In this document: positions 35,555-43,710 of the stretch, piece after piece
Layout: each line of letters begins with the position of its first letter
Numbering within the stretch: position 1 is the first letter of the stretch
Assembly: GCA_017409825.1 (NCBI GenBank)
Contig: JAFQRZ010000004.1
Location: forward strand, 23,940-87,939
Direction: 5' to 3'
Length of the DNA stretch: 64,000 nucleotides
DNA from: Agathobacter sp.
GTDB lineage: Bacteria; Bacillota; Clostridia; Lachnospirales; Lachnospiraceae
Program-made: the position numbers and the translations under genes
The notes under the pieces: generated by a model
The model's input: the letters and a program-made list of their open reading frames with translations, nothing else
Databases searched by the model: none
What the model was told of the DNA's origin: nothing

Positions 35555-35568
35555 GGAGGACGCTACAA

Positions 35569-36831
35569 ATGAAAAATTATGATCTTGTAATCGTTGGTGG
35601 CGGTCCTGCTGGTCTTGCCGCTGCTGTCTCAGCTAGAGACAATGGTATCGAAAGCATCCTTATCATCGAACGTGATAAAGAGCTTGGTGGTATCTTAAAC
35701 CAGTGTATCCACAACGGATTTGGTTTACATACTTTTAAAGAAGAATTAACAGGTCCTGAATATGCTGCTCGTTTTGCAGCACAGGTATATGAAAGAAATA
35801 TCGAATACAAATTAAACACCATGGTTATGGATATCAATGACGACAAAGTCGTTACTGCTATGAACCGTGAAGATGGCATGTTCCAGATTCAGGCAAAAGC
35901 AGTTATCCTTGCAATGGGCTGTCGCGAACGAAGCCGTGGTGCACTTAATATCCCTGGCTATCGTCCAGCAGGTATCTACTCTGCTGGTACAGCACAGAGA
36001 CTTGTAAACATGGAAGGCTTCATGCCAGGTAAAAAATGTGTCATCTTAGGTTCTGGTGACATCGGTCTTATCATGGCACGTCGTATGACCTTAGAAGGTG
36101 CTAAGGTAGAAGTCGTAGCAGAACTGATGCCTTACTCCGGCGGATTAAAGAGAAATATCGTACAGTGTTTGGATGACTTCGGTATTCCTTTGAAGCTTAG
36201 CCACACGGTTATTGACATTGAAGGCAAAGAACGTGTAGAAGCTATCACCATCGCAGAAGTCGGTCCAGATAGAAAACCTATCCCTGGCACAGAAATCCGT
36301 TACGAATGTGATACCTTACTTCTTTCCTGTGGTCTTCTTCCAGAAAACGAATTATCGAGAAGTGCTGGTGTAAATCTTTCTCCTATCACTTCTGGTCCAG
36401 TGGTAAACGACAGCTTAGAAACCAACATCGATGGTATCTTCGCTTGTGGTAATGTACTTCACGTACATGACCTCGTTGACTACGTTTCTCAGGAAGCCAC
36501 TACCGCTGGTAAGAATGCTGCAAACTATATCAAAAACGGTAAAAATGCGGAAGCGAAAGAAGTAAAGATATATCCAGAAGGCGGCGTACGTTATACTGTA
36601 CCTGCTACCATTCGCCCAAGCGAAATGGATGATACTCTTACCGTGCGTTTCCGTGTTGCAGATGTATACAAAAACCACGCAATCTGCACCTACTTTGATA
36701 ACGAACTCATTAGCAAACGCAAACGTCCTGTTATGGCACCAGGTGAAATGGAACAGGTTATCCTTACGAAAGCAAAACTTGCGGAATACCCTGAGCTTGA
36801 CAGAATTACCATTACATTGGAGGAGGCATAA
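35569..36831 (+). CDS. FAD-dependent pyridine nucleotide-disulfide-type oxidoreductase
   Basis: 420 residues with two dinucleotide-binding folds: GGGPAGLAAAVSARDNG at residues 9-25 for FAD and LGSGDIGLIMARRMTLEGA near 161-179 for NAD(P), then GIFACGNVLHVHDLVDYVS near the C-terminus, which binds FAD. It has cysteines at CIHNGFG and MGCRERSRG. It probably passes electrons between the GlpA-like subunit and NAD or another carrier. AGGAGG precedes the ATG. It sits between the GlpA-like and DUF1667 genes, an arrangement repeatedly seen in clostridia. Confidence 0.88.
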   Translation: MKNYDLVIVGGGPAGLAAAVSARDNGIESILIIERDKELGGILNQCIHNGFGLHTFKEELTGPEYAARFAAQVYERNIEYKLNTMVMDINDDKVVTAMNREDGMFQIQAKAVILAMGCRERSRGALNIPGYRPAGIYSAGTAQRLVNMEGFMPGKKCVILGSGDIGLIMARRMTLEGAKVEVVAELMPYSGGLKRNIVQCLDDFGIPLKLSHTVIDIEGKERVEAITIAEVGPDRKPIPGTEIRYECDTLLLSCGLLPENELSRSAGVNLSPITSGPVVNDSLETNIDGIFACGNVLHVHDLVDYVSQEATTAGKNAANYIKNGKNAEAKEVKIYPEGGVRYTVPATIRPSEMDDTLTVRFRVADVYKNHAICTYFDNELISKRKRPVMAPGEMEQVILTKAKLAEYPELDRITITLEEA

Positions 36832-36834
36832 GAC

Positions 36835-37200
36835 ATGGAAAAAAGAGACTTAATCTGTATCGGATGTCCTTTAGGATGCCCACTCACTGTTACTATCGAA
36901 AATGGCGAAGTTACCGAAGTAAAAGGTAACACCTGTCCAAAGGGTGATGCCTATGCTCGTAAAGAAGTAACCAACCCAACACGTATCGTTACCTCTACCG
37001 TAGTCGTAGAAGGTGGCGTAGCTCCTATGGTATCCTGTAAAACAGCAGCAGATATTCCAAAAGGAAAAATCTTTGACGTAACAGATGCGTTAAAAGATGT
37101 CGTTGCAAAAGCTCCTGTTGCTATCGGCGATGTATTACTTGCTGATGTAGCTGGAACTGGCGTAGATATTGTAGCGACAAAGAATGTAGAAGCTATTTAA
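36835..37200 (+). CDS. DUF1667 family protein
   Basis: 121 residues. The N-terminus has a conserved cysteine cluster (CIGCPLGCPLTVTIENGE, then NTCPKGDAYARKE) that probably binds an Fe-S cluster or metal, followed by a compact C-terminal domain. DUF1667 proteins are almost always encoded with GlpA/GlpB-like flavoproteins, as here, and are believed to be the third electron-transfer subunit. It starts three bases after the previous stop, with GGAGG upstream, and is followed by an intrinsic terminator. Confidence 0.92.
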   Translation: MEKRDLICIGCPLGCPLTVTIENGEVTEVKGNTCPKGDAYARKEVTNPTRIVTSTVVVEGGVAPMVSCKTAADIPKGKIFDVTDALKDVVAKAPVAIGDVLLADVAGTGVDIVATKNVEAI

Positions 37201-37222
37201 AATTTATCTTTTATATCAAATG

Positions 37223-37252
37223 AAAACGGGACACCTTTCGGTGTCCCGTTTT
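37223..37252 (+). terminator. Intrinsic terminator of the flavoprotein operon
   Basis: A 13-bp perfect stem (37223-37235 with 37240-37252), TTTC loop and short T-tract follow the DUF1667 stop by 22 bases. Confidence 0.9.
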
Positions 37253-37296
37253 CGAGGAGTTTAGTTATGAAAATGTTTATAATAAAAAGGGAATGT

Positions 37297-37323
37297 TTGT
37301 AAAGGCATTTCCGACCTTTACAA
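37297..37323 (-). terminator. Short inverted repeat downstream of murI
   Basis: TTGTAAAGG/CCTTTACAA (37297-37305 and 37315-37323) with a 9-nt loop. On the minus strand a T5 run follows after about seven bases, so it may end murI transcription weakly. The rest of 37253-37409 shows nothing supportable. Confidence 0.45.
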
Positions 37324-37409
37324 GTGTTAGTATATACAGAAAATATGGCAAAAATATGTCCATTTTCAAAAACATTTCTAAAATCGCATACAATTTTTTA
37401 ATAAACTTT

Positions 37410-38183
37410 TTATAATTCTAAAAGCATTTTACATAGTTCTATTTTTTTCTTGTCCTCTAGACTGTTTCTAAAATCTACGGCCCCCTGCGTAGTACTTGGA
37501 TTCAGTAAATCTGCTTCTGCAAGTCTACGACGCATTTCCCTCGCAGTTCCTTCTCCTCCATCAAACACAAGCACATCTGGCCCGAGGACTTCCTTAATCA
37601 TATCCTTCGCAAATGGATAATGGGTACATCCTAATACAACCGAATCCACTGGATGGATACGATGCACAAAAAGCAATTCCTCCAAATATCTACGAAAATC
37701 ATCGCTGGTTAAATCTCCGCGTTCCACAAAGTCCATAAGACCTGGACATGGTAATGGGATGATTTCCGCCATATCTTCATATTTCGCCATGAGGCTTTGG
37801 AATTTCTCTTCACGAATGGTCATCGGTGTTGCCATAACTAAAACTCGGCAATTTGGTTTCAACGTAGCTGCTGGCTTCACCGCTGGCTCAATCCCCACAA
37901 TTGGAATATCTGGATACATTTCGCGCAGAACTCTTACCGCTGCACTAGTCGCTGTATTACAAGCCACAACCAGCCCTTTTGCTCCCTGTGCAAAAAGATA
38001 TTCTGCAGCATCAATCGTAAGCTGTTTTACGGTCTCTTTATCCTTCATGCCATAAGGGGCATTCTTGGAATCTCCATAATAAATATAATCCTCATTGGGA
38101 AGGATTTTTACGAGTTCTCTTAATACACTGATTCCGCCTACACCAGAATCAAATACTGCAATTGGATTTGTTTTCTTTGACAT
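37410..38183 (-). CDS. murI: Glutamate racemase
   Basis: Makes D-glutamate for peptidoglycan. 257 residues. The two catalytic cysteines are in VVACNTATSA (near residue 73) and VLGCTHYPFA (near 184), and the N-terminal FDSGVGGISVLRELVKILP is diagnostic. GGAG precedes the ATG. It is divergent from the zinc-ribbon/HTH gene at 38236 and stands alone on its strand. Confidence 0.97.
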   Translation of the reverse strand: MSKKTNPIAVFDSGVGGISVLRELVKILPNEDYIYYGDSKNAPYGMKDKETVKQLTIDAAEYLFAQGAKGLVVACNTATSAAVRVLREMYPDIPIVGIEPAVKPAATLKPNCRVLVMATPMTIREEKFQSLMAKYEDMAEIIPLPCPGLMDFVERGDLTSDDFRRYLEELLFVHRIHPVDSVVLGCTHYPFAKDMIKEVLGPDVLVFDGGEGTAREMRRRLAEADLLNPSTTQGAVDFRNSLEDKKKIELCKMLLEL

Positions 38184-38235
38184 AATATACTCCTATTATG
38201 TATAATAATTGTATCACATTAATTGGGAGGCCAAT

Positions 38236-38535
38236 ATGGATATCAATAAACCTCGTTTAGATTTAGACGAATTGGAACGTAAGAATTCCATCAGCTATAA
38301 ATACTGCGAACACTGTGGTGCCGCAATCCCTCGTAGTGCGGAATTCGCCTGCTGTTCACACTGCCAGGAAACCATTCTCTTTCACGCAGTTAAAGACTAT
38401 ATCCGCGAGAATAATGTCAATGAATTTCAGGTTGCAGAACACTTCGGTATTCCACTCCGTTTGGTAAAACAATGGATGCGTGAGTTACGTATTGAATACG
38501 TCAATCCAAATCGTGGACCTAGATTATTTCAATAA
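38236..38535 (+). CDS. Zinc-ribbon/helix-turn-helix protein (YvyF-like layout)
   Basis: 99 residues. A zinc ribbon (YCEHCGAAIPRSAEFACCSHC) is followed by a helix-turn-helix (NEFQVAEHFGIPLRLVKQWMRE) and the tail NPNRGPRLFQ. The layout recalls the YvyF/TIGR03826 family of flagellar-operon regulators, but no flagellar gene is nearby, so that comparison is weak. The frame opens at a TTG at 38209; the ATG at 38236 has GGGAGG upstream and is preferred. A terminator follows directly. Confidence 0.8.
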   Translation: MDINKPRLDLDELERKNSISYKYCEHCGAAIPRSAEFACCSHCQETILFHAVKDYIRENNVNEFQVAEHFGIPLRLVKQWMRELRIEYVNPNRGPRLFQ

Positions 38536-38540
38536 AACAC

Positions 38541-38570
38541 AAAAGAGTTCCATAACGGAACTCTTTTTCT
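38541..38570 (+). terminator. Intrinsic terminator of the zinc-ribbon/HTH gene
   Basis: An 11-bp stem (38541-38551 with 38557-38567) is followed by a T-rich tract on the plus strand. It separates this gene from the convergent SufB gene. Confidence 0.88.
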
Positions 38571-38577
38571 TTTCTCA

Positions 38578-39495
38578 TTATTTCAAGAATCCGTTGATAA
38601 TCTGTTCCTCTGCTTCCGCTTCTGTAAGTCCCAAAGTCATTAACTTAATCAACTGCTCTCCTGCGATTTTACCAATCGCTGCTTCATGAATCAGGCTCGC
38701 ATCAATATTCGCTGCAGTCAGCTGTGGACTTGCTGCTACTACTGCCTGGTCCATAATGATGGCATCACATTCACTATGTCCTGTACACACACTATTTCCG
38801 TTGATGTTAGAGAAGAATTCCTGTCTAGACTCATCTCGTGCAACTGAACGTGATATAATGTTTGCACTACATCCATCCCCATTCAAATCTACAGAAAAAT
38901 CGGTACGCGCGTACTGTTTTCCATGCGTCATCAATTTTTCACGAACCTCTAACGTCGCACCCGCTGCCAAATCCCCGCGAGTAATACGATTCGTAGAATC
39001 GATTCCTTTAATCTGGGTCGTTTCCATTTCAAGAACGGCACCTTCTTCTAAATGAATAATGGTTTCTGGATTCATGATATTTTCACCATTCCCATCTCCT
39101 TCACCATAGTGACGCTCTACATATTTCACCTTTGCATTCTTTCCTATATAAAAGGTATGCACACCATCATGCTTTGATGTATCAACACCACAATTGTGGA
39201 TGCCACAGCCTGCTACGATTGTGACATCTGCACCTTCGCCGATATAGAAGTCATTATAAACAACTTCCTGAATACCACTCTGGCTAAGCAATACTGGAAT
39301 ATGCACACTCTCGTTTACGGTACCTGGCTTGATTACAATATCAATGCCATCTTTATCCTCTTTTTGCACTATATCAATATTCGCAGTTGTATTTTTCCCC
39401 GCACTTGCCCCATTGGCACGAATATTATATGCACCTTCTGGAACCTCATGCAAATCTGCAATCTGCGATAAAAGATTTTTTTGTATTAAATCCAT
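38578..39495 (-). CDS. Minimal SufB/SufD-family Fe-S scaffold (SmsB-like)
   Basis: 305 residues, much shorter than classical SufB (about 465). The SufBD beta-helix core is present (VERHYGEGDGNGENIMNPET, ITRGDLAAGATLEVREKL, CTGHSECDAIIMD and IHEAAIGKIAGEQLIKL). It acts with the adjacent SufC-like ATPase to assemble Fe-S clusters. There is no second SufB/SufD gene, SufS or SufU here, so the pair looks like the minimal SMS system described in archaea and anaerobic bacteria. It follows the SufC gene by 20 bases. Confidence 0.9.
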   Translation of the reverse strand: MDLIQKNLLSQIADLHEVPEGAYNIRANGASAGKNTTANIDIVQKEDKDGIDIVIKPGTVNESVHIPVLLSQSGIQEVVYNDFYIGEGADVTIVAGCGIHNCGVDTSKHDGVHTFYIGKNAKVKYVERHYGEGDGNGENIMNPETIIHLEEGAVLEMETTQIKGIDSTNRITRGDLAAGATLEVREKLMTHGKQYARTDFSVDLNGDGCSANIISRSVARDESRQEFFSNINGNSVCTGHSECDAIIMDQAVVAASPQLTAANIDASLIHEAAIGKIAGEQLIKLMTLGLTEAEAEEQIINGFLK

Positions 39496-39515
39496 AGTTG
39501 TATCTCTTTTCTATC

Positions 39516-40238
39516 TTACTGCTTGTCCGCCAATGTCTGACAAGATCTACTAGTATATAAAAGTGTAGGTAAAACTTCCTCACGTGTTCCGATTTTTTCA
39601 ATTTCTCCATTTGCAATCACGATAATCTTATCCGCGATGTTAAGAATTTTCTCTTGATGGGAAATGATAAGAATCGTTCCATGAATCTCGTCTCTCATCT
39701 TCTCAAATACCTTAATCAAACTATTAAAGCTCCACAAATCAATCCCTGCTTCTGGCTCATCAAAGATAGACATCTTAGTTCCTCTCGCCAAAATCATCGC
39801 AATTTCAATACGCTTGAGTTCTCCTCCAGAAAGGCTAGCATTAATCTCACGATCAATATAATCTCTTGCGCAAAGTCCTACTTCGGAAAGAATATTGCAA
39901 ATATCATTCACACTCATCGTCTTTCCTGCCGCAATAGAAATCAAATCCTTTACAGTTAATCCCTTGAAATGAACTGGCTGCTGGAAAGCAAAACTGATTC
40001 CCTTCCTTGCTCGTTCCGTAATATTAAGATTGGTAATGTCTTCCCCATCCAGTAAAATCTGTCCACTGGTTGGTTGGATAATACCAGCAATCATTTTTGC
40101 CAAAGTAGATTTCCCACCACCATTTGGTCCAGTGATTGCCACAAAATGTTCATCAATTGTCAAACTAACATTTTTTAAAATTTCTTTTTTCTCATTTTCT
40201 ACGTCTACATCGTAGCAAATATTTCTTAACTCTAACAT
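39516..40238 (-). CDS. SufC-family Fe-S assembly ATPase (SmsC-like)
   Basis: 240-residue ABC ATPase. Walker A GPNGGGKST lies near residues 38-46, the signature LSGGELKRIEIA near 137, and Walker B MSIFDEPEAGIDLWS near 157; the DEPEAGID variant is typical of SufC. It powers the SufB-like scaffold encoded next to it. As in other SMS-type pairs, no SufD is present, and the pair is likely to be essential for anaerobic Fe-S supply. Upstream is a small membrane protein gene 11 bases away. Confidence 0.93.
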   Translation of the reverse strand: MLELRNICYDVDVENEKKEILKNVSLTIDEHFVAITGPNGGGKSTLAKMIAGIIQPTSGQILLDGEDITNLNITERARKGISFAFQQPVHFKGLTVKDLISIAAGKTMSVNDICNILSEVGLCARDYIDREINASLSGGELKRIEIAMILARGTKMSIFDEPEAGIDLWSFNSLIKVFEKMRDEIHGTILIISHQEKILNIADKIIVIANGEIEKIGTREEVLPTLLYTSRSCQTLADKQ

Positions 40239-40249
40239 GATTTATCCCG

Positions 40250-40741
40250 TTATCTAATTACTTTTTGTCTGTATTTTATGCAAACTGCATCCAGGTATTT
40301 ATCATCTGGCTCGAATATCGTCATATGAAGTCCTTCTTCTACCTTAGACACCATTGCATATACCTTCGCATCTTTCTTTCCTGATGAAAGATCTCTGGTT
40401 TTCACCTGTGGATTATTTTCATACTGATAAAGGCTTCTATCTCCCTTTGGTGCGATTACAATTACATTCTCTACATCATAGCCAATTAACTCTTTACGTT
40501 TCTGTTTGCTGATAATTTTTGCGAAACGAAAATCGCCATCGAAATAAGAATATTCAAATTCAACACTTCTAGTATGTAGAAACCATCCGATTGCCAAAAG
40601 AGGAACTGCAATTGCGAAATAGATAAAAAGACCTACCAGCGTCGCATACATAAAATATGCTCCTGCCACGAAAAATAAAATCGTTAAAATCTTCATCCAC
40701 AAAGACTTCTGTTTTTCTACTAATACATATACTTCTAACAT
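40250..40741 (-). CDS. Small membrane protein (DUF6106-like)
   Basis: 163 residues with two adjacent N-terminal membrane helices (about 16-34 and 36-53) and a cytoplasmic domain (about 60-163) rich in beta-like segments (EFEYSYFDGDFRFAKIISKQKRKELIGYD in parts). I believe it belongs to the DUF6106 family of Lachnospiraceae, of unknown function. The frame extends to 40789, but the ATG at 40739-40741 has AGGTAGAG upstream and gives the family N-terminus MLEVYVLVEKQKS. It is 11 bases upstream of the SufC gene. Confidence 0.72.
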   Translation of the reverse strand: MLEVYVLVEKQKSLWMKILTILFFVAGAYFMYATLVGLFIYFAIAVPLLAIGWFLHTRSVEFEYSYFDGDFRFAKIISKQKRKELIGYDVENVIVIAPKGDRSLYQYENNPQVKTRDLSSGKKDAKVYAMVSKVEEGLHMTIFEPDDKYLDAVCIKYRQKVIR

Positions 40742-40845
40742 TTCTCTACCTCCAAATCTATTTGGCATTATAGCACAAAACTCTAGCATTTTCCACCATC
40801 TTCTATTACAATAGAGATATAATTTATAAATAAATGAGGTGCACT

Positions 40846-43056
40846 ATGAATTTTCACTTTTCAGGAGAACAGTTATCAAATTTTGCAGATAACGCAAAGA
40901 GAGAATGGGCTCTCACAAATGGTATTGGAGGATATGCAGGAGGTTCCGTTTTAGGCAGTTTAGGACGAACACATCAGGGTTACCTCATTGCCAGCTTCCA
41001 CCCACCCGTAGAGCGCTTCCTTGTCTTTAGCAAGACAAACGAAGCTTTTGTTTGTGGCAATACCACTTACAACTTAGAAGCCGCACAGCATGCCGGCGAA
41101 GAAATGGACATCAGCCTTGTTTCTTCCGATGAAGTTCCAGATGTATACAAAGACCCTAATACCGTACATGTGGCTTCTGATTTCGTTCCAAGAAAGCCCG
41201 TATACACAGAGGGGCAGAAATACCTTGCCAGCTTTGACTATGATGGCACCGTTTGCTTCACCTACCAGGCTGGCGCTATCACTTTGAAAAAATACGTTTC
41301 CTTGGTACAAGGTGAAAATACAGTTGCTGTAGCCTATGATATTACAAACAATGGCGAAGCATCTGATTTCTATATCACACCATTGATGAACTACCGCGAG
41401 CATAACGATAGCAGCACAGTTGATACACTTTCCTTCCACAAGTTTAAACTAACTGACACATGTGGGTTTATGTTAATTCCAGAAAGTGCGCCTTCTGTAG
41501 AAATCGTTTTACAGGCAAGCGAAGGCGAACTCGTAGAGTCTGAATCCCAGTATGATGTCGACCTCCAGTTTGCTACCGAAGTAGAAAATGAAGTCCCAGG
41601 GTTAGATACCTGTTACACACCATATAAGATTAAAGTAACTATCCCTGCAAACAGTACCAAGCATGTTTCACTCGTTTGTCATGTAGAAAACGGAGAAAAT
41701 ATTTACTGTTCCAATGTAGTTGCAGATGTCTTACCTGGACATACGCCAGCTTGGAACTGGGGACAGGACATCACTTCCGAGTCAGCATTCCAAGTATTAG
41801 AGGATAATAAAAAATTCTTCACAGCATTACTTGCAAACGCTTCATGTAAGGACGAGCTGTCCGAAATCTTAACAATTGCTGCCAACGAAGTATTATCTTA
41901 TCGAGAATCCACAGGACTTACCACAGTACTTGCTGGTCTTCCATGGTTTACCGACTGGGGTCGCGACACCATGATTGCCTTTACCGGTTGTGTATTGTCC
42001 ACTGGACGTTTCAAAAAGGCAGAAGAAATTCTTCTTACGTTTGCACAGTATGTAGAACCAGAAATGGGGATGGTCCCAAATATGTTCCCTGATAATGGTC
42101 AAGCACCACTATACAACACTGTAGATGGTTCCCTTTGGTACTTCTATGCTGTACATAAATACTTAGAATATAACAACACACCAGAAGCACATAAATTCAT
42201 TCAGGAAAAGATTTATCCTGCATTAAAGAATATCTGTGCTGCTTACCAGAGAGGAACAGACTTCTCTATTTATATGGAAAACGATGGTCTCATTCATGCT
42301 GGTAGTGGTACAGACCAGGTTACATGGATGGACGTTCGTGTAGGTGATTGGGTAGTTACACCTCGTCACGGTAAACCTGTAGAGATTTCTGCTCTTTGGT
42401 ACAATGCATTAAAGGTTATGGAAAACCTTGCTACCAAATTTGGTGAAGATGCTACACACTATGGTACATTAGCAGAAAAAGTAAAAGCTTCCTTCTGTGA
42501 AAAATTCTGGAATGAAAAAGACGGCTGTCTCTATGATGTAATCGACGATGATTGCGGACATGTAAATCCAAATCATACCGAAGATGTTTACGATGCTTCC
42601 ATTCGTCCAAATCAGATTTATGCAGTAGCGCTTCCATACACCATGTTGGATGCTGACAAAGCAAAATCGGTTGTAGACGTAGTAAAAGAAAAGCTATTCG
42701 TTGGTGTAGGACTTCGTTCCCTCGACCCCGCACACGAAGATTATCATCCAATTTATGTTGGTTCTCTTCCAAAACGTGATGCTGCATATCATCAGGGAAC
42801 TGCATGGGGCTTCATTGCAGGCGGCTTCATTACAGCATACTGTAATGTATATGGCAGAAATGCTGAAACTGCTAAGAAAGCGTTAGAAATGCTCGAACCT
42901 ATGAAAGCACACCTCTACAACAACTGCGTTGGTTCTATCTGTGAAATCTTCGACGGCAATGCGCCACACAATGGACGCGGTTGCTATGGACAGGCCTGGA
43001 GTGTTGGCGAGACGCTTCGTTGCTATACAGAAGATATTTTACCTTATCTTAAATAA
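40846..43056 (+). CDS. Glycogen debranching enzyme (GH133-type)
   Basis: 736 residues with an N-terminal GDE-N domain (EWALTNGIGGYAGGSVLGSLGRTHQGYLIA, in parts) and a C-terminal amylo-alpha-1,6-glucosidase (alpha/alpha barrel) with GLPWFTDWGRDTMIAFTGC and GTDQVTWMDVRVGDWVVTPRHG. It cleaves alpha-1,6 branches of glycogen. GAGGTG lies five bases before the ATG at 40846; the frame opens 12 bases earlier at another ATG. No glycogen synthesis genes are near, but a GH31 glucosidase lies at 47.3 kb. An intrinsic terminator follows. Confidence 0.93.
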   Translation: MNFHFSGEQLSNFADNAKREWALTNGIGGYAGGSVLGSLGRTHQGYLIASFHPPVERFLVFSKTNEAFVCGNTTYNLEAAQHAGEEMDISLVSSDEVPDVYKDPNTVHVASDFVPRKPVYTEGQKYLASFDYDGTVCFTYQAGAITLKKYVSLVQGENTVAVAYDITNNGEASDFYITPLMNYREHNDSSTVDTLSFHKFKLTDTCGFMLIPESAPSVEIVLQASEGELVESESQYDVDLQFATEVENEVPGLDTCYTPYKIKVTIPANSTKHVSLVCHVENGENIYCSNVVADVLPGHTPAWNWGQDITSESAFQVLEDNKKFFTALLANASCKDELSEILTIAANEVLSYRESTGLTTVLAGLPWFTDWGRDTMIAFTGCVLSTGRFKKAEEILLTFAQYVEPEMGMVPNMFPDNGQAPLYNTVDGSLWYFYAVHKYLEYNNTPEAHKFIQEKIYPALKNICAAYQRGTDFSIYMENDGLIHAGSGTDQVTWMDVRVGDWVVTPRHGKPVEISALWYNALKVMENLATKFGEDATHYGTLAEKVKASFCEKFWNEKDGCLYDVIDDDCGHVNPNHTEDVYDASIRPNQIYAVALPYTMLDADKAKSVVDVVKEKLFVGVGLRSLDPAHEDYHPIYVGSLPKRDAAYHQGTAWGFIAGGFITAYCNVYGRNAETAKKALEMLEPMKAHLYNNCVGSICEIFDGNAPHNGRGCYGQAWSVGETLRCYTEDILPYLK

Positions 43057-43062
43057 ATATAG

Positions 43063-43094
43063 AAAACGCTCAGCAAAAATGCTGAGCGTTTTTT
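43063..43094 (+). terminator. Intrinsic terminator of the debranching enzyme gene
   Basis: A 13-bp perfect stem (43063-43075 with 43080-43092), AAAA loop and T-run, seven bases after the stop codon. It directly abuts the tRNA-Phe promoter. Confidence 0.93.
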
Positions 43095-43095
43095 C

Positions 43096-43124
43096 TTGAC
43101 AACAACTCAAACCTGATGTAGAAT
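43096..43124 (+). promoter_or_regulatory. Promoter of tRNA-Phe
   Basis: TTGACA (43096-43101) and TAGAAT (43119-43124) with a 17-base spacer, 23 bases before the mature tRNA. The -35 box begins two bases after the previous terminator. Confidence 0.88.
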
Positions 43125-43146
43125 ATATTCGTTGTGAATGCAACAT

Positions 43147-43219
43147 GCCCAGATCTCTCAGTTGGTAGATCAAAGGACTGAAAATCCTTGTGTCGCTGGT
43201 TCGATTCCGGCTCTGGGCA
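43147..43219 (+). tRNA. tRNA-Phe (anticodon GAA) with weak D-stem
   Basis: A 73-nt cloverleaf with acceptor stem GCCCAGA/UCUGGGC, anticodon stem AAGGA/UCCUU with loop CUGAAAA (GAA), T arm GCUGG-UUCGAUU-CCGGC and discriminator A. The D-stem is aberrant: UCUC faces GAUC, so positions 10-25 and 11-24 do not pair, and the almost universal G10 is U. CCA is not encoded; a T-run follows at once. It may still fold by tertiary contacts, but the D-arm is unusual. Confidence 0.9.
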
Positions 43220-43234
43220 CTTTTTTATGTAAAT

Positions 43235-43282
43235 AAGAGACCATCTCATATAGACTTTCGCGTCTATATGAGATGGTCTCTT
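43235..43282. terminator. Bidirectional terminator between tRNA-Phe and the DUF6465-like gene
   Basis: A 21-bp perfect stem (43235-43255 with 43262-43282) and 6-nt loop lie between the convergent tRNA and the minus-strand gene that ends at 43303. The T-run is only modest on both sides. Confidence 0.85.
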
Positions 43283-43302
43283 GTTTTCCTATTATGTACT
43301 TC

Positions 43303-43686
43303 TTAGAATAAATCTACAGAACCTGTAACATCACCGTTTACTACATAGTAAGCTTTGTTTTCAAAAGGTTTTACATAGATATTTAAAGATTTGATAGAAG
43401 ATGCTTTAACGCCTTCAGCTACGATCTGAGCTTTTACTTTTTCTTCTACTGTTGACATAACTGTTGTGTAATCACCAAATTCAAGAGTGATAACTGTTTC
43501 AGCTTTAGCAGCTGCTTTTTTAGCTGGAGCTTTCTTTTCTGTTGTAGCAGCTTTCTTTGCTGGAGCTTTTTTAGCTGGAGCCTTTTTAGCTTCTGCTTTA
43601 ACTTCTTTTACTTCAGCTACTGGAGCTTCTACTTTAACTTCTTTTACTTCTGTTGCTTTTGTTGTTGCTTTTTTTGTTGTTGCCAT
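43303..43686 (-). CDS. Lysine/alanine-rich protein, DUF6465-like
   Basis: 127 residues. The N-terminal half (1-65) is a histone-H1-like low-complexity tail with repeats of KKAPAKKA and TEKKAPAKKA. The C-terminal half is a compact domain (ITLEFGDYTTVMSTVEEKV to NIYVKPFENKAYYVVNGDVTG). From memory it fits DUF6465, found in Lachnospiraceae. The basic tail suggests nucleic-acid or wall-polymer binding; no function is known. AGGAGG precedes the ATG. It follows the HPr-like gene by 24 bases and is probably strongly expressed. Confidence 0.82.
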   Translation of the reverse strand: MATTKKATTKATEVKEVKVEAPVAEVKEVKAEAKKAPAKKAPAKKAATTEKKAPAKKAAAKAETVITLEFGDYTTVMSTVEEKVKAQIVAEGVKASSIKSLNIYVKPFENKAYYVVNGDVTGSVDLF

Positions 43687-43710
43687 GATTTTCTTCCTCC
43701 TGAGAATTTC

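Noticed and set aside
37274-37309. An 11-codon ORF with a GAGGAG site after the flavoprotein operon terminator, as a leader peptide
   Set aside because: It leads to no plus-strand gene; the next plus-strand gene begins almost 1 kb away and murI runs the other way.
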